The notes under the pieces are model-generated. The model did not search any database. It was not told the DNA's origin and worked only from the letters and a program-made list of their open reading frames with translations. Made by a program: the position numbers and the translations under genes. From NCBI RefSeq assembly GCF_013377015.1, contig NZ_JACABA010000001.1:81544-145543 (forward strand): a stretch of 64,000 bases of DNA, read 5' to 3'. The stretch comes from Rhodopseudomonas sp. (GTDB lineage Bacteria > Pseudomonadota > Alphaproteobacteria > Rhizobiales > Xanthobacteraceae). Positions 51,349 through 60,216 of the stretch are shown one piece after another (the first letter of the stretch is position 1; each line of letters opens with the position of its first letter).

Positions 51349-51671
51349 GCGCCCACCTTCTCGACATATACCCGGATGGTGCCGCCACAGGACAGCCCGA
51401 CTTGCCACGCGGTCTCGTCGGCGACGCCGAATTCCAGCAGCTTCGGCTGGCCGCTGGCGATCACGTCGAGCGCTTCGGTCACCACCGCGCCCTCGACGCA
51501 GCCGCCGGACACCGAGCCCAGAAAGGTGCCGTCGTCATTGATGACGAGGCTGGAGCCGGCCGGGCGCGGCGCCGAGCCCCAGGTCTCGACCACGGTGGCG
51601 AGCGCCACGCCGTGACCGGCCTTCTGCCAGTCCTCGGCCGCCTGCAGAATATCCTGATCGCGATTGAGCAT
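51345..51671 (-). CDS. XdhC/CoxI N-terminal domain protein
   Basis: A 108-residue protein with the XdhC_CoxI domain: GVALATVVETWGSAPRPAGS, GSVSGGCVEGAVVTEA, and VGLSCGGTIRVYVE, the last with the conserved Cys of the cofactor site. The ATG at 51671 was chosen because upstream residues are unrelated. It overlaps the partner XdhC-C gene by 4 bases. The two genes probably act as one maturation factor. Confidence 0.85.
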   Translation of the reverse strand: MLNRDQDILQAAEDWQKAGHGVALATVVETWGSAPRPAGSSLVINDDGTFLGSVSGGCVEGAVVTEALDVIASGQPKLLEFGVADETAWQVGLSCGGTIRVYVEKVGA

Positions 51672-51696
51672 GGCGGTCTCGCTTTCGTTGGGTGGT

Positions 51697-52899
51697 TCAG
51701 GCGGCGGGGCGGATCGCACTGAAATGATGCGGCGGCGGCGCCGACGACAGCGCCTCGATCAGCCCTTCCATCGAGGTCAAATTATGTACCGGGCGGAATT
51801 CGTCAACGTGCGGCAACATCATTTTGATGCCTTGCGCCCGGGCCTCGAAGCCGCCGAACCGCAGCAGCGGGTTGAGCCAGATCAGCCGGCGGCAGGAGCG
51901 ATGCAGCCGGTCCATCTCGAACGACAGCTTGTTGTCGGCCTCGCGCTCCAGCCCGTCTGAAATCAGCAGCACGATCGCGCCCTGTCCGAGCACGCGGCGA
52001 CCCCAAAGCTTGTTGAAGGAGTGCAGTGACGCCGAAATCCTGGTGCCGCCAGCCCAGTCCTCAACCGCCGAGGTGCAGCTCGCCAGCGCCTCGTCCGGAT
52101 CGCGCGCCCGCAGCGCCCGGGTGACATTGGTCAGCCGGGTGCCGAACAGGAACACCGAGACGCGTTTCCGCGCGTCGGTGATCGCGTGGAGGAAATGCAG
52201 GAACAGCCGCGTATATTCGCTCATCGAGCCGGAGATATCGAGCAGCGCCACGATCGGCGCCGGCTTGTCGATCAGGCCGAGCCGGCGGATCTCGACGATG
52301 TCGCCGCCGGTGCGCAACGATGCGCGCAGCGTCCGGCGCAGATCGACTTTCAGCCCGCGCGGATCGACCTGAAACCGCCGGGTGCGCAATTCGGCCTGCG
52401 GCAGCCGCATATTGGCGATGGCGCGGGTGACCTGCGCGATCTCGGCGGCGCTCATCTGCGCGAAGTCCTTCTTCTGCAGGATCTCCTTGTCGGAGACCGA
52501 CAGCCGCAATTCCTGTTCCTGCGCCGCCGGCGCCTCGCGCACCGCGGACTGCGACAGCGCTTCTTGCACCCGGCGCGACGCCGGCTTCGGCTTCTTCTTG
52601 GCGTGATCCGGCAGCGGAATCGAATCCAAGAGATGCTTCCAGTCCTCCGCGGCGCGGAAGAACAGGTCGAACGCCTGCGCGAAGATCAGCGCGTGCTCGT
52701 GCCGCTTGACGAAGATCGCCTGCAGTGTGGTGAATAGATCGGCGCGGTTGCCGATCTCGATCAGCTGGATCGCATTCAGCGCATCGATCACTGCTCCCGG
52801 CCCGACCGGCAGCCCGGCGGCGCGCAGCGCACGCGCAAAGCCGATCACATTGTCGGCCATCTGCCCGGTCGGCGGATTGAGGTGGTCGATGTCGGTCAT
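51697..52899 (-). CDS. coxE: CoxE-like VWA-domain protein
   Basis: A 400-residue protein from the ATG at 52899. The N-terminal half is helical; the C-terminal half is a von Willebrand A domain with the MIDAS motif DISGSMS and later VLLISDGLER. It is a CoxE relative. CoxE works with the MoxR-type AAA+ protein CoxD in maturing molybdenum hydroxylases, as shown for CO dehydrogenase in Oligotropha. A repeat at 52944-53053 separates it from the MoxR gene. The upstream reading frame through this repeat is not part of the gene. Confidence 0.88.
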   Translation of the reverse strand: MTDIDHLNPPTGQMADNVIGFARALRAAGLPVGPGAVIDALNAIQLIEIGNRADLFTTLQAIFVKRHEHALIFAQAFDLFFRAAEDWKHLLDSIPLPDHAKKKPKPASRRVQEALSQSAVREAPAAQEQELRLSVSDKEILQKKDFAQMSAAEIAQVTRAIANMRLPQAELRTRRFQVDPRGLKVDLRRTLRASLRTGGDIVEIRRLGLIDKPAPIVALLDISGSMSEYTRLFLHFLHAITDARKRVSVFLFGTRLTNVTRALRARDPDEALASCTSAVEDWAGGTRISASLHSFNKLWGRRVLGQGAIVLLISDGLEREADNKLSFEMDRLHRSCRRLIWLNPLLRFGGFEARAQGIKMMLPHVDEFRPVHNLTSMEGLIEALSSAPPPHHFSAIRPAA

Positions 52900-52943
52900 G
52901 GGCGGAAACTCGATCTGAAAGCACGCCAGTCCAAATCTTGCTT

Positions 52944-53053
52944 CGTCATTCCGGGGCGCGAGCAGCATAGCTGCGAGCGAACCCGGAATCTTGCGGTGCG
53001 GCCCTGTGGCGAGATTCCGGGTTCGCTCGCAAGGGCTCGCGCCCCGGAATGAC
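52944..53053. repeat. CATTCCGGGG-type intergenic palindrome, copy 3
   Basis: It starts CGTCATTCCGGGGCGCGAGC, has GCGAGCGAACCCGGAATC facing GATTCCGGGTTCGCTCGC, and ends GCGCCCCGGAATGACA. It sits inside the maturation locus between the MoxR and VWA genes, where it can form a strong RNA hairpin. Confidence 0.85.
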
Positions 53054-53097
53054 AAATTTGACTTCAGTGCTCAATGACATCCGACATAGCGAAACAA

Positions 53098-54003
53098 CTA
53101 CTCGCTCGTCGCTTCCTTCAGCACCTTTTCCAATGCCGGGCCCTGCATCTTGGCGATGTCGTCCTGGTATTTCAGCAGCGCGCCGAGGGTGTCGCCGACC
53201 ACCTGCGCGGTCAGCGCGCGGGCGTCGAGTTCGGTCAGCGCGGTGGCCCAGTCGAGCGTCTCGGCGACGCCGGGCGATTTGTAGAAATCCTGCTGGCGCA
53301 ACGCCTGTACGAAGGCGACGACCTGCTGCGACAGTTTGGCGGAAATCCCCGGTACGCGGGATTTGACGATCGCCAATTCGCGCTCGGCGTTGGGATAGTC
53401 GACCCAGTGATACAGGCAGCGCCGCTTCAACGCGTCGTGGATTTCGCGGGTGCGGTTCGAGGTCACGATCACGATCGGCGGCGCCGGCGCCTTGATGGTG
53501 CCGAATTCCGGGATCGTCACCTGGAAGTCGGAGAGGATTTCCAGCAGATAGGCTTCGAACGCCTCGTCGGCGCGGTCGAGTTCGTCGATCAGCAGCACCG
53601 GCGGGCCGGCGACGTCAGGCTCCAGCGCCTGCAGCAGCGGCCGCTTGATCAGATAGCGTTCGGCGAAGATGTCGCTGGAGAGCTGCTCGCGGTCGGTATC
53701 GCCGGCCGCTTCGGCGAGCCGGATCGCGATCATCTGCGCCGCGCTGTTCCACTCATATACGGCGGAGGCGACGTCGAGGCCTTCATAGCATTGCAGCCGG
53801 ATCAGCTTGCGGCCGAGCGCGCTCGCCAGCACCTTGGCGATCTCGGTCTTGCCGACGCCGGCCTCGCCTTCGAGAAACAGCGGCCGGCCCATCCGCAGCG
53901 CCAGGAACACCACGGTGGCCAGCGACCGTTCGGCGAGATAGCCGTGGCTGGTCAGCAGCGCGAGCGTGGCATCGACGGAGTTGGGGGGCGCCGATGTTGT
54001 CAT
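53098..54003 (-). CDS. coxD: MoxR-family AAA+ ATPase, CoxD-like
   Basis: A 301-residue ATPase from the ATG at 54003. Walker A is LEGEAGVGKTE (about residues 44-54), Walker B is VLLIDELDRAD, and sensor-1 is IVIVTSNRTRE. It is the CoxD-type MoxR that partners with the VWA protein and helps finish the metal centre of molybdenum hydroxylases. It follows the FAD-subunit gene by 19 bases. Confidence 0.9.
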   Translation of the reverse strand: MTTSAPPNSVDATLALLTSHGYLAERSLATVVFLALRMGRPLFLEGEAGVGKTEIAKVLASALGRKLIRLQCYEGLDVASAVYEWNSAAQMIAIRLAEAAGDTDREQLSSDIFAERYLIKRPLLQALEPDVAGPPVLLIDELDRADEAFEAYLLEILSDFQVTIPEFGTIKAPAPPIVIVTSNRTREIHDALKRRCLYHWVDYPNAERELAIVKSRVPGISAKLSQQVVAFVQALRQQDFYKSPGVAETLDWATALTELDARALTAQVVGDTLGALLKYQDDIAKMQGPALEKVLKEATSE

Positions 54004-54022
54004 GAGCAAACCGATCGCAAGG

Positions 54023-54829
54023 TCATGCCTTGCCGTTGGCGGCATCGACGGCGCGCTTCGCCAGCACGCCGATCAGATGCGCGCGATATTCGGCGCTGCC
54101 GTGCAGGTCGCTGTTGAGGCCCTCAGCGTGAACGTGAATGCCGTCGAGCGCCTTCGAATTGAAGCGCTTGCTCAGCGCCTCCTCGAACGCGGTGACCCGG
54201 AACACGCCGTCGGCGCCGGCGCCGGTGACCGCGAAGCGGACGTCCGACGGCCGCTTGGCGACGAACACCCCGACCAGCGCATAGCGCGAGGCCTGGTTGC
54301 GGAACTTGATGTAGGCAGCCTTCTTGGCAATCGGAAACATCACCTTGGTGATAATCTCGTCGGGCTCCAGCGCGGTGGTGAACAGGCCCTGGAAGAACTC
54401 TTCCGGCTTCAGCCGGCGCTTGTTGGTGACGATGGTGGCGCCGAGCGCCATCACCGCGGCGGGATAATCCGCGGTCGGATCGTTGTTGGCGAGCGATCCG
54501 CCGATGGTGCCCTTGTGGCGCACCGCGGGGTCGCCGATCAGCGACGCCAGTTCGGCCAGCGCCGGCAGCGCCTCGCCGACGATCGCGGAGGTCGCGACCT
54601 CGGCGTGTTTGGCGGTGGCGCCGATCACCAGCGAGCGGCCCTTGATCTCGATGCCGCCGAGCCCGTCGATATGGGACAGGTCGACCAGATGCGGCGGGCT
54701 CGCCAGCCGCTGCTTCATCACCGGCAGCAAGGTGTGACCGCCCGCGATCAGCTTGGCGTCTTCATTCTTGAGCAGCAGATTAGCCGCCTGCCGCACGGTC
54801 GCCGGACGATGATATTTGAATTCGTACAT
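54023..54829 (-). CDS. Molybdenum hydroxylase FAD-binding medium subunit (CoxM/CutM type)
   Basis: A 268-residue subunit from the ATG at 54829, with AAGGAAG six bases upstream. The first FAD motif is [13 protein letters not shown] (about residues 29-41), the second [17 protein letters not shown]. The C-terminal CO_deh_flav_C domain ends [18 protein letters not shown]. It transfers electrons from the [2Fe-2S] subunit to the acceptor in heterotrimeric enzymes such as CO dehydrogenase or other aldehyde- or heterocycle-hydroxylating enzymes. The Fe-S subunit gene precedes it. The large Mo-binding subunit gene is not in the window. Confidence 0.93.
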   Translation of the reverse strand: MYEFKYHRPATVRQAANLLLKNEDAKLIAGGHTLLPVMKQRLASPPHLVDLSHIDGLGGIEIKGRSLVIGATAKHAEVATSAIVGEALPALAELASLIGDPAVRHKGTIGGSLANNDPTADYPAAVMALGATIVTNKRRLKPEEFFQGLFTTALEPDEIITKVMFPIAKKAAYIKFRNQASRYALVGVFVAKRPSDVRFAVTGAGADGVFRVTAFEEALSKRFNSKALDGIHVHAEGLNSDLHGSAEYRAHLIGVLAKRAVDAANGKA

Positions 54830-54876
54830 GAAGCTTCCTTGGGCATTCCCCGGGGATTCGCACTCGCCTGGCGTAG

Positions 54877-55362
54877 TCAGGCGAGATCGGAATTCGCCAT
54901 CGCCTTGGCGCCGGCGGCGATCGACAGCACGATGTTCTGATAGCCGGTGCAGCGGCACAGATTGCCCTCGAGCTCCTCGCGAATGGTGTGATCGCCGAGA
55001 TCGTGGCCCTTGCGATGCACCAGATCGACCGCGGTCATGATCATGCCGGGGGTGCAGAATCCGCATTGCAACCCGTGATTCTCGCGAAACGCTTCCTGCA
55101 TCGGGTGCAGCGGCGCGCCGTCGGCGGCGAGGCCCTCGATGGTCCGGACCTCGTGGCCGTCGGCCATCACCGCCAGCGTGGTGCAGGATTTCACCGCCTT
55201 GCCGTCGAGATGGACGACGCAGGCGCCGCATTGCGAGGTGTCGCAGCCGACGTGGGTGCCGGTGAGCCGGAGATTCTCGCGCAGGAACTGCACCAGCAGC
55301 GTGCGCGGGTCGACATTCGCGGTCACGGGATTGCCATTCACGATCAGGGAAATCTTGGCCAT
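54877..55362 (-). CDS. Molybdenum hydroxylase [2Fe-2S] small subunit (CoxS/CutS type)
   Basis: A 161-residue subunit from the ATG at 55362, with GAGAGG five bases upstream. The plant-type cluster ligands are Cys40, Cys45 and Cys48 in [10 protein letters not shown], plus Cys60. The second cluster uses Cys100 and Cys103 in QCGFCTPG and Cys136 and Cys138 in CRCTG. It carries electrons from the Mo site to the FAD. It precedes the FAD subunit by 47 bases, in the same transcript as MoxR and VWA genes. Confidence 0.94.
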   Translation of the reverse strand: MAKISLIVNGNPVTANVDPRTLLVQFLRENLRLTGTHVGCDTSQCGACVVHLDGKAVKSCTTLAVMADGHEVRTIEGLAADGAPLHPMQEAFRENHGLQCGFCTPGMIMTAVDLVHRKGHDLGDHTIREELEGNLCRCTGYQNIVLSIAAGAKAMANSDLA

Positions 55363-55503
55363 CGGCCCTCTCTTCATTCGCGCTGCCGCATTGCACGGCA
55401 GAACGTCATTAAAATCATTCCAACGGCATATTATGGGTCATCCCGGCAATGAGCAACCTCGCGCGCGAGAGCCCTGACCGGGATCGGCCTGATCCTTGCG
55501 CGA

Positions 55504-55977
55504 TCAAGAACTCTTGATCGCGTCGGCGTCGGCTTGCACCGCCTTGGAAAAATTCGCAAAAAATTCGTCGGCGAGCTTCTTCGCCGAGCCGTTGATCAAC
55601 CGCTGCCCGAGCTGCGCCAGCTTGCCGCCGATATGCGCCTCGACATCGTAATGCAGCAGCGTGCCGCCGTCGTTGTCGGTCAGCCCGACGGTGGCGCCGC
55701 CCTTGGCGAAACCGGCAACGCCGCCCTCGCCTTCGCCGGTGATCTTGTAGCCGTTCGGCGGGTCGAGATCGCTGAGCGTCACCCGACCCTTGAAGCGCGC
55801 CGAGACCGGCCCGACCTTCAATTTGGCGACCGCGCGGAATCCCTCAGCGTCTTCGGTCTTTTCCAGCTCCTCGCAGCCCGGGATGCAGGCCTTGAGCACA
55901 GCGGGATCGTTGAGCGCGGTCCACACCGCCTCACGCGGCGCAGTCAACTGGACTTCGCCGCTCATTGTCATGGCCAT
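55504..55977 (-). CDS. coxG: CoxG-like SRPBCC protein
   Basis: A 157-residue protein of the CoxG family: it opens MTMSGEVQLTAPREAVWTAL, has CIPGCEELEKTE and GEGEGGVAGFAKGGA, and ends in a helix that could anchor to the membrane. CoxG recruits CO dehydrogenase to the cytoplasmic membrane in Oligotropha. GGAGGAA lies five bases before the ATG. It is 141 bases upstream of the Fe-S subunit gene, on the same strand. Confidence 0.9.
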   Translation of the reverse strand: MAMTMSGEVQLTAPREAVWTALNDPAVLKACIPGCEELEKTEDAEGFRAVAKLKVGPVSARFKGRVTLSDLDPPNGYKITGEGEGGVAGFAKGGATVGLTDNDGGTLLHYDVEAHIGGKLAQLGQRLINGSAKKLADEFFANFSKAVQADADAIKSS

Positions 55978-56150
55978 GGAGTTCCTCCCCGATCCGCTGC
56001 CACCTTGACCGGCGGCCTTCTACCGTCAGTTAAGCATGCCTGCCGCAAAAGCAAAAGTATTGCTGCAATGCGCCGGCGTCGTAACATGACCGCTCCAGCG
56101 CCAGCCAGCGCAGGATATGGGGCGCGCTGGCGAAGGACGTCAGGCGTCGA

Positions 56151-56696
56151 TCAGGAATTTTGCCGGGCGGAGGGATAGTCCGACGGCTCCGTCAGCCGGT
56201 TCTCTGTCGCTCGGGTTTCGGCAGCCGATTCGGATTGAAACGGCGGCTCGACCAGTAGCAGAATCGCGGTGCCGAGCATCAGCATCAATTCGGTGGCGTG
56301 CAGCCGCAGCGCGGCCACCTCGCCGACCTTGGAGGCCATCAGCATACTGGCGAAGCTGATCACGCTGCCGATGGTCAGCGCGAATGCCAGCGCCTCGTCG
56401 CAGCCGCCGGCCTTGCGGATCGAGGCCCTTGTGGTCAGCACCACGAACACTGCGAAGAACGCGACCACGGTGAGCTTTCCCACCGCCAACAGCCACGCCA
56501 TCCGGATCGTGCCGGGCGCCGACAGATGCAGATAATCGCTGATGAACAGCGCGACCGCGATATTCGGCCGGTCGTACATCCCCTGCATCGGCGAGATCAT
56601 GATCTTGAAGGCGACGATCAGCCAGGTCGGGATGAAATACGACGCCAGCAGCGCGCCGTTGAATGTACTGATCCGCCAGTTCGTCGTCATTGCCAT
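56151..56696 (-). CDS. Four-span membrane protein of unknown function
   Basis: A 181-residue protein with about four membrane spans (LLASYFIPTWLIVAFKIMIS, LAVGKLTVVAFFAVFVVL, FALTIGSVISFASMLMA, ELMLMLGTAILLLVEPPF). It carries DRPNIAVALFISDYLHLS between the first two spans. ATGs at 56696 and 56690 are both possible. The C-terminus is polar. No domain is recognised. It lies upstream of coxG on the same strand, but the gap of 173 bases makes a shared operon uncertain. Confidence 0.6.
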   Translation of the reverse strand: MAMTTNWRISTFNGALLASYFIPTWLIVAFKIMISPMQGMYDRPNIAVALFISDYLHLSAPGTIRMAWLLAVGKLTVVAFFAVFVVLTTRASIRKAGGCDEALAFALTIGSVISFASMLMASKVGEVAALRLHATELMLMLGTAILLLVEPPFQSESAAETRATENRLTEPSDYPSARQNS

Positions 56697-57127
56697 GTCC
56701 CGCACACGTCCACGGCAACTCCTTCAGGAGCGCTGGCGGACCGGGCGAGCTAAACCCGCTCAACTGCGACGGGCAATCTAAACGCTTTGTTAACACTAAT
56801 GGCGGATTCGCCCGGGACCTCCCCCGGGCAGGCACGATAATTGCTTTGAAACAGAGGGGCCTGCGTTGCGGCGCGACCTGGCAACGCCGAATTCGGCGCG
56901 GCAACGATCGGGCGGCGGCAATCGTGCCGGGACCGGACGAACCGTCCGCAAGGGAAGAAAGTCGCAGCGGTGCGCTGTTGCCGCTCTAGGTGCGCACTGT
57001 TAGAAAACAACGAGCGACGCGACATTCCGGCTGCCGGGGCCCTCGACGTGTCGCGCGTATTCCGCAAAAGTGGGGACCGCTTTTCCGCCGGAATCACGAA
57101 CTCCCCGAACCTCCAACACGGCAGCGC
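56697..57127. other. 431-base intergenic region upstream of livH
   Basis: No reading frame here shows similarity or a sensible start. The region lies between divergent genes and should hold promoters for livH (plus strand) and the membrane protein (minus strand). The only feature I can name is the palindromic element at 57061-57090. I see no clear -35/-10 pair. Confidence 0.5.
57061..57090. repeat. Rhizobiales GCAAAAGTGGG-type palindrome
   Basis: The segment CCGCAAAAGTGGGGACCGCT followed by TTTCCGCCGG is an imperfect inverted repeat. It resembles the CAAAAGTGGG-ACCGGTTTT repeats scattered through Rhizobiales. It sits 40 bases before livH. Confidence 0.55.
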
Positions 57128-58042
57128 ATGGACTATTTCGCTCAGCAACTCATCAATGGCCTGGTGCTCGGCTCGATCTATGGGTTGATCGCGATCGGCT
57201 ACACGATGGTCTACGGCATCGTCGGCATGATCAATTTCGCCCATGGCGACATCTTCATGATCGGTGGCTTCATCGCGCTGATCAGCTTTTTGATCCTGGT
57301 CTCGTTCGGCCTCACCTTCGTGCCGGTGATCCTGCTGATCGTGCTGTTGGTGTCGATGGCGATCACCGCGCTGTATGGCTGGACCGTGGAGCGGATCGCC
57401 TACCGGCCGCTGCGGCATTCGTTCCGGCTTGCCCCGATGCTGTCGGCGATCGGGATGTCGTTCGTGCTGATGAACTATTCGCAGATCGCCCAGGGCGCCC
57501 GGGTCAAGCCGGTGCCGCCGATTATCACCGGCGGCTATACTCTGTATGAGGCCGACGGCTTCGTGGTGCGGCTGTCGAATGTGCAGATCGTGGTCGTCGT
57601 CACCACCATCGTGCTGCTGGCGATCTTCACCTGGCTGGTGGCCAAGACCCGGCTCGGCCGCGACATGCGCGCCTGCGAACAGGACCAGACCATGGCGGCA
57701 TTGCTCGGCGTCGACGTCGACCGCACCATCTCGATGACCTTCGTGATCGGCGCGGCGCTCGCCGCGGTCGCCGGCATGATGTATCTGTTGTATTATGGCC
57801 TGGTCGACTTCTTCATGGGCTTCGTCGCCGGGATCAAGGCTTTCACTGCGGCGGTGCTCGGCGGAATCGGCTCGCTGCCCGGCGCGATGCTGGGCGGACT
57901 GTTGATCGGCCTGATCGAGACCATGTGGTCGGCCTATTTCTCGGTCGAGTACAAAGACGTCGCGGCGTTCTCGATCCTGATCATCGTGCTGATCTTCCTG
58001 CCGACCGGCCTGCTGGGCCGGCCGGAAGTCGAAAAAGTCTGA
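57128..58042 (+). CDS. livH: Branched-chain amino acid ABC transporter permease LivH
   Basis: A 304-residue permease from the ATG at 57128. It opens FAQQLINGLVLGSIYGLIAIG and has MVYGIVGMINFAHGDIFMIG, the LivH hallmark. The C-terminal VLGGIGSLPGAMLGGLLIGL is also standard. It forms the membrane channel with LivM, which starts 6 bases later. The longer upstream frame is rejected. Confidence 0.94.
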   Translation: MDYFAQQLINGLVLGSIYGLIAIGYTMVYGIVGMINFAHGDIFMIGGFIALISFLILVSFGLTFVPVILLIVLLVSMAITALYGWTVERIAYRPLRHSFRLAPMLSAIGMSFVLMNYSQIAQGARVKPVPPIITGGYTLYEADGFVVRLSNVQIVVVVTTIVLLAIFTWLVAKTRLGRDMRACEQDQTMAALLGVDVDRTISMTFVIGAALAAVAGMMYLLYYGLVDFFMGFVAGIKAFTAAVLGGIGSLPGAMLGGLLIGLIETMWSAYFSVEYKDVAAFSILIIVLIFLPTGLLGRPEVEKV

Positions 58043-58048
58043 CCGCGC

Positions 58049-59380
58049 ATGACAACGCCTGCCCCGGCCGCTACCGCCGCTGTCGCCGCCAAACGCGGCC
58101 TCGGCGCCGCATTCATTTTCAAAAAAGCCCTGATCAGCGCCCTGGTGGCGCTGGTTTTGTTTTCGCTGATGATCGGCGTCCGTACCGAGGCCGGTCCCGA
58201 AGGCCAGCTGATCTACTGGACCCGGTTCGGCGATCTCGGCGCCATGGTCGCCACCGTGTTCTTCGGCAGCATCGCGATCGAATTGCTGCGGCAATGGTGG
58301 GGCCCGATCGAGACCGTCCGGGTGATCCCGCCGCGAGTAACAAGCTCACTGGCGCTGGCGCGGCGCGCGATCGCACCGATCCTGCTGATCTTCACCTTCC
58401 TGGTGCCGGTGATCTTCTACGACCAGCGCTACATCCTCGATCTCGGCATTCTCGTGCTGACCTATGTGATGCTGGGCTGGGGCCTCAACGTGGTGGTCGG
58501 CCTCGCCGGCCTGCTCGATCTCGGCTACGTCGCGTTCTACGCCGTCGGCGCCTATTCCTACGCGCTGCTGGCGACTAACTTTGACCTCTCGTTTTGGGTC
58601 TGCCTGCCGCTGGCCGGGATTCTGGCGGCGTTCTGGGGCGTGCTGCTCGGCTTTCCGGTGCTGCGGCTGCGCGGCGACTACCTCGCCATCGTCACGCTGG
58701 CGTTCGGCGAGATCATTCGCCTCGTCATCATCAACTGGCAAAGCCTGACCGGCGGACCGAATGGCATCAGCGGGATTCCACGCCCCTCATTGTTCGGGAT
58801 TCCGCTGTCCAATACCGATGACGGCCTAGCGGCGCTGCTCGGCATCGAATATTCGCCGACCCATCGCATCGTGTTCCTGTTCTATCTGATCCTGGCGCTG
58901 GCGCTGTTGACCAACTGGGTCACGATCCGCTTGCGCCGGCTGCCGATCGGCCGCGCCTGGGAAGCACTGCGCGAGGACGAAGTCGCTTGCCGCGCGCTCG
59001 GCATCAACACCACCACGACCAAGCTCACGGCGTTCGCCACCGGCGCGATGTTCGGCGGGTTCGCCGGCGCGTTCTTCGCCACCAGGCAGGGCTTCATCTC
59101 GCCGGAATCCTTCACCTTCCAGGAATCCGCGCTGGTGCTCGCCATCGTCGTGCTCGGCGGCATGGGCTCGCAGCTCGGCGTGGCGCTGGCGGCGCTGGCT
59201 ATGATCGGCGGCTTCGAGCTGTTCCGCGGTCTCGACCAATACCGCATGCTGGTATTCGGCGTCGCGATGGTGCTGCTGATGATCTGGCGACCGCGCGGAC
59301 TGATCGGCCACCGCGCGCCGACCGTGTTCCTCGAACATAGTCAGACGATCTCGTCCGACCTTGTGAAAGAAGGCCGGTGA
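58049..59380 (+). CDS. livM: Branched-chain amino acid ABC transporter permease LivM
   Basis: A 443-residue permease with an N-terminal extension typical of alphaproteobacterial LivM. The core has LGWGLNVVVGLAGLLDLGYV, LRLRGDYLAIVTLAFGEIIR and GRAWEALREDEVACRALGIN, the EAA-like loop. It ends with the stop codon overlapping the livG start (TGATG). Confidence 0.94.
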   Translation: MTTPAPAATAAVAAKRGLGAAFIFKKALISALVALVLFSLMIGVRTEAGPEGQLIYWTRFGDLGAMVATVFFGSIAIELLRQWWGPIETVRVIPPRVTSSLALARRAIAPILLIFTFLVPVIFYDQRYILDLGILVLTYVMLGWGLNVVVGLAGLLDLGYVAFYAVGAYSYALLATNFDLSFWVCLPLAGILAAFWGVLLGFPVLRLRGDYLAIVTLAFGEIIRLVIINWQSLTGGPNGISGIPRPSLFGIPLSNTDDGLAALLGIEYSPTHRIVFLFYLILALALLTNWVTIRLRRLPIGRAWEALREDEVACRALGINTTTTKLTAFATGAMFGGFAGAFFATRQGFISPESFTFQESALVLAIVVLGGMGSQLGVALAALAMIGGFELFRGLDQYRMLVFGVAMVLLMIWRPRGLIGHRAPTVFLEHSQTISSDLVKEGR

Positions 59381-60216
59381 TGGCCGACAATCACATCCTT
59401 GCCGTGGACAACCTGTCGATGCGGTTCGGCGGCATCGTCGCCGTCAACGAGCTGTCATTCGCCGCCCAGCGCGGCAAGATCACCGCGCTGATCGGCCCCA
59501 ACGGCGCCGGCAAGACCACGGTGTTCAACTGCATCACCGGGTTCTACAAACCGACATCCGGCACGATCCGTCTCACCCATGACGACGGCAAGAGCTTCCA
59601 GCTACAGCGGCTGAACGATTTCCGGATTTCCAAGATCGCCAAGGTGGCGCGCACCTTCCAGAACATCCGGCTGTTTCCCGGCATGACCGCGCTGGAAAAC
59701 CTGATGGTGGCGCAGCACAACGCGCTGATGCGCGCCTCGGGCCTGACCTTTCTCGGCCTGATCGGCGCGCCGTCCTGGCGCAAGGCGGAGAACAGCGCGA
59801 TTGAGCTGTCGCGGTTCTGGCTGAAGCAGATCGGCCTGCTGGAGCGCGCCGACGACGCCGCCGGCAATTTGCCCTATGGCGACCAGCGCCGGCTCGAGAT
59901 CGCACGCGCGATGTGCACCGAGCCGGCCCTGCTCTGCCTCGACGAGCCCGCCGCCGGCCTCAACGCCCGCGAAAGCGCAAGCTTAAGCGAATTGCTACTG
60001 TCGATCCGCGCCGATCGCGGCACCTCGATCCTGCTGATCGAACACGACATGAGCGTGGTGATGGAAATCTCAGACCACATCGTGGTGCTGGACTACGGCG
60101 TCAAGATCGCCGACGCGGCGCCGCAAGCGATCCGTGACGACCCGAAAGTGATCGCCGCCTATCTCGGCGTCGAGGACGACGAGGTCGACGCCGTCGAGCA
60201 GGAGTTGGGACTGTGA
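59380..60216 (+). CDS. livG: Branched-chain amino acid ABC transporter ATPase LivG
   Basis: A 278-residue ATPase. The ATG at 59380 overlaps the livM stop; a GTG three bases earlier is an alternative. Walker A is IGPNGAGKTT, and RTFQNIRLFPGMTALENL is characteristic of LivG. The ABC signature is the relaxed LPYGDQRRLEIARA, and Walker B is LLCLDEPAAGLN with the switch in IEHDMSVV. It energises amino-acid uptake with LivF. Confidence 0.94.
   Translation: MADNHILAVDNLSMRFGGIVAVNELSFAAQRGKITALIGPNGAGKTTVFNCITGFYKPTSGTIRLTHDDGKSFQLQRLNDFRISKIAKVARTFQNIRLFPGMTALENLMVAQHNALMRASGLTFLGLIGAPSWRKAENSAIELSRFWLKQIGLLERADDAAGNLPYGDQRRLEIARAMCTEPALLCLDEPAAGLNARESASLSELLLSIRADRGTSILLIEHDMSVVMEISDHIVVLDYGVKIADAAPQAIRDDPKVIAAYLGVEDDEVDAVEQELGL

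Noticed and set aside
52900..53055. An N-terminal extension of the VWA protein
   Set aside because: It reads through the palindromic repeat at 52944-53053, a non-coding element found elsewhere in the window.
56990..57127. An upstream extension of livH to an ATG at 56990
   Set aside because: The added 46 residues are basic, unlike LivH, and run through the palindromic element at 57061; the ATG at 57128 matches the family start.
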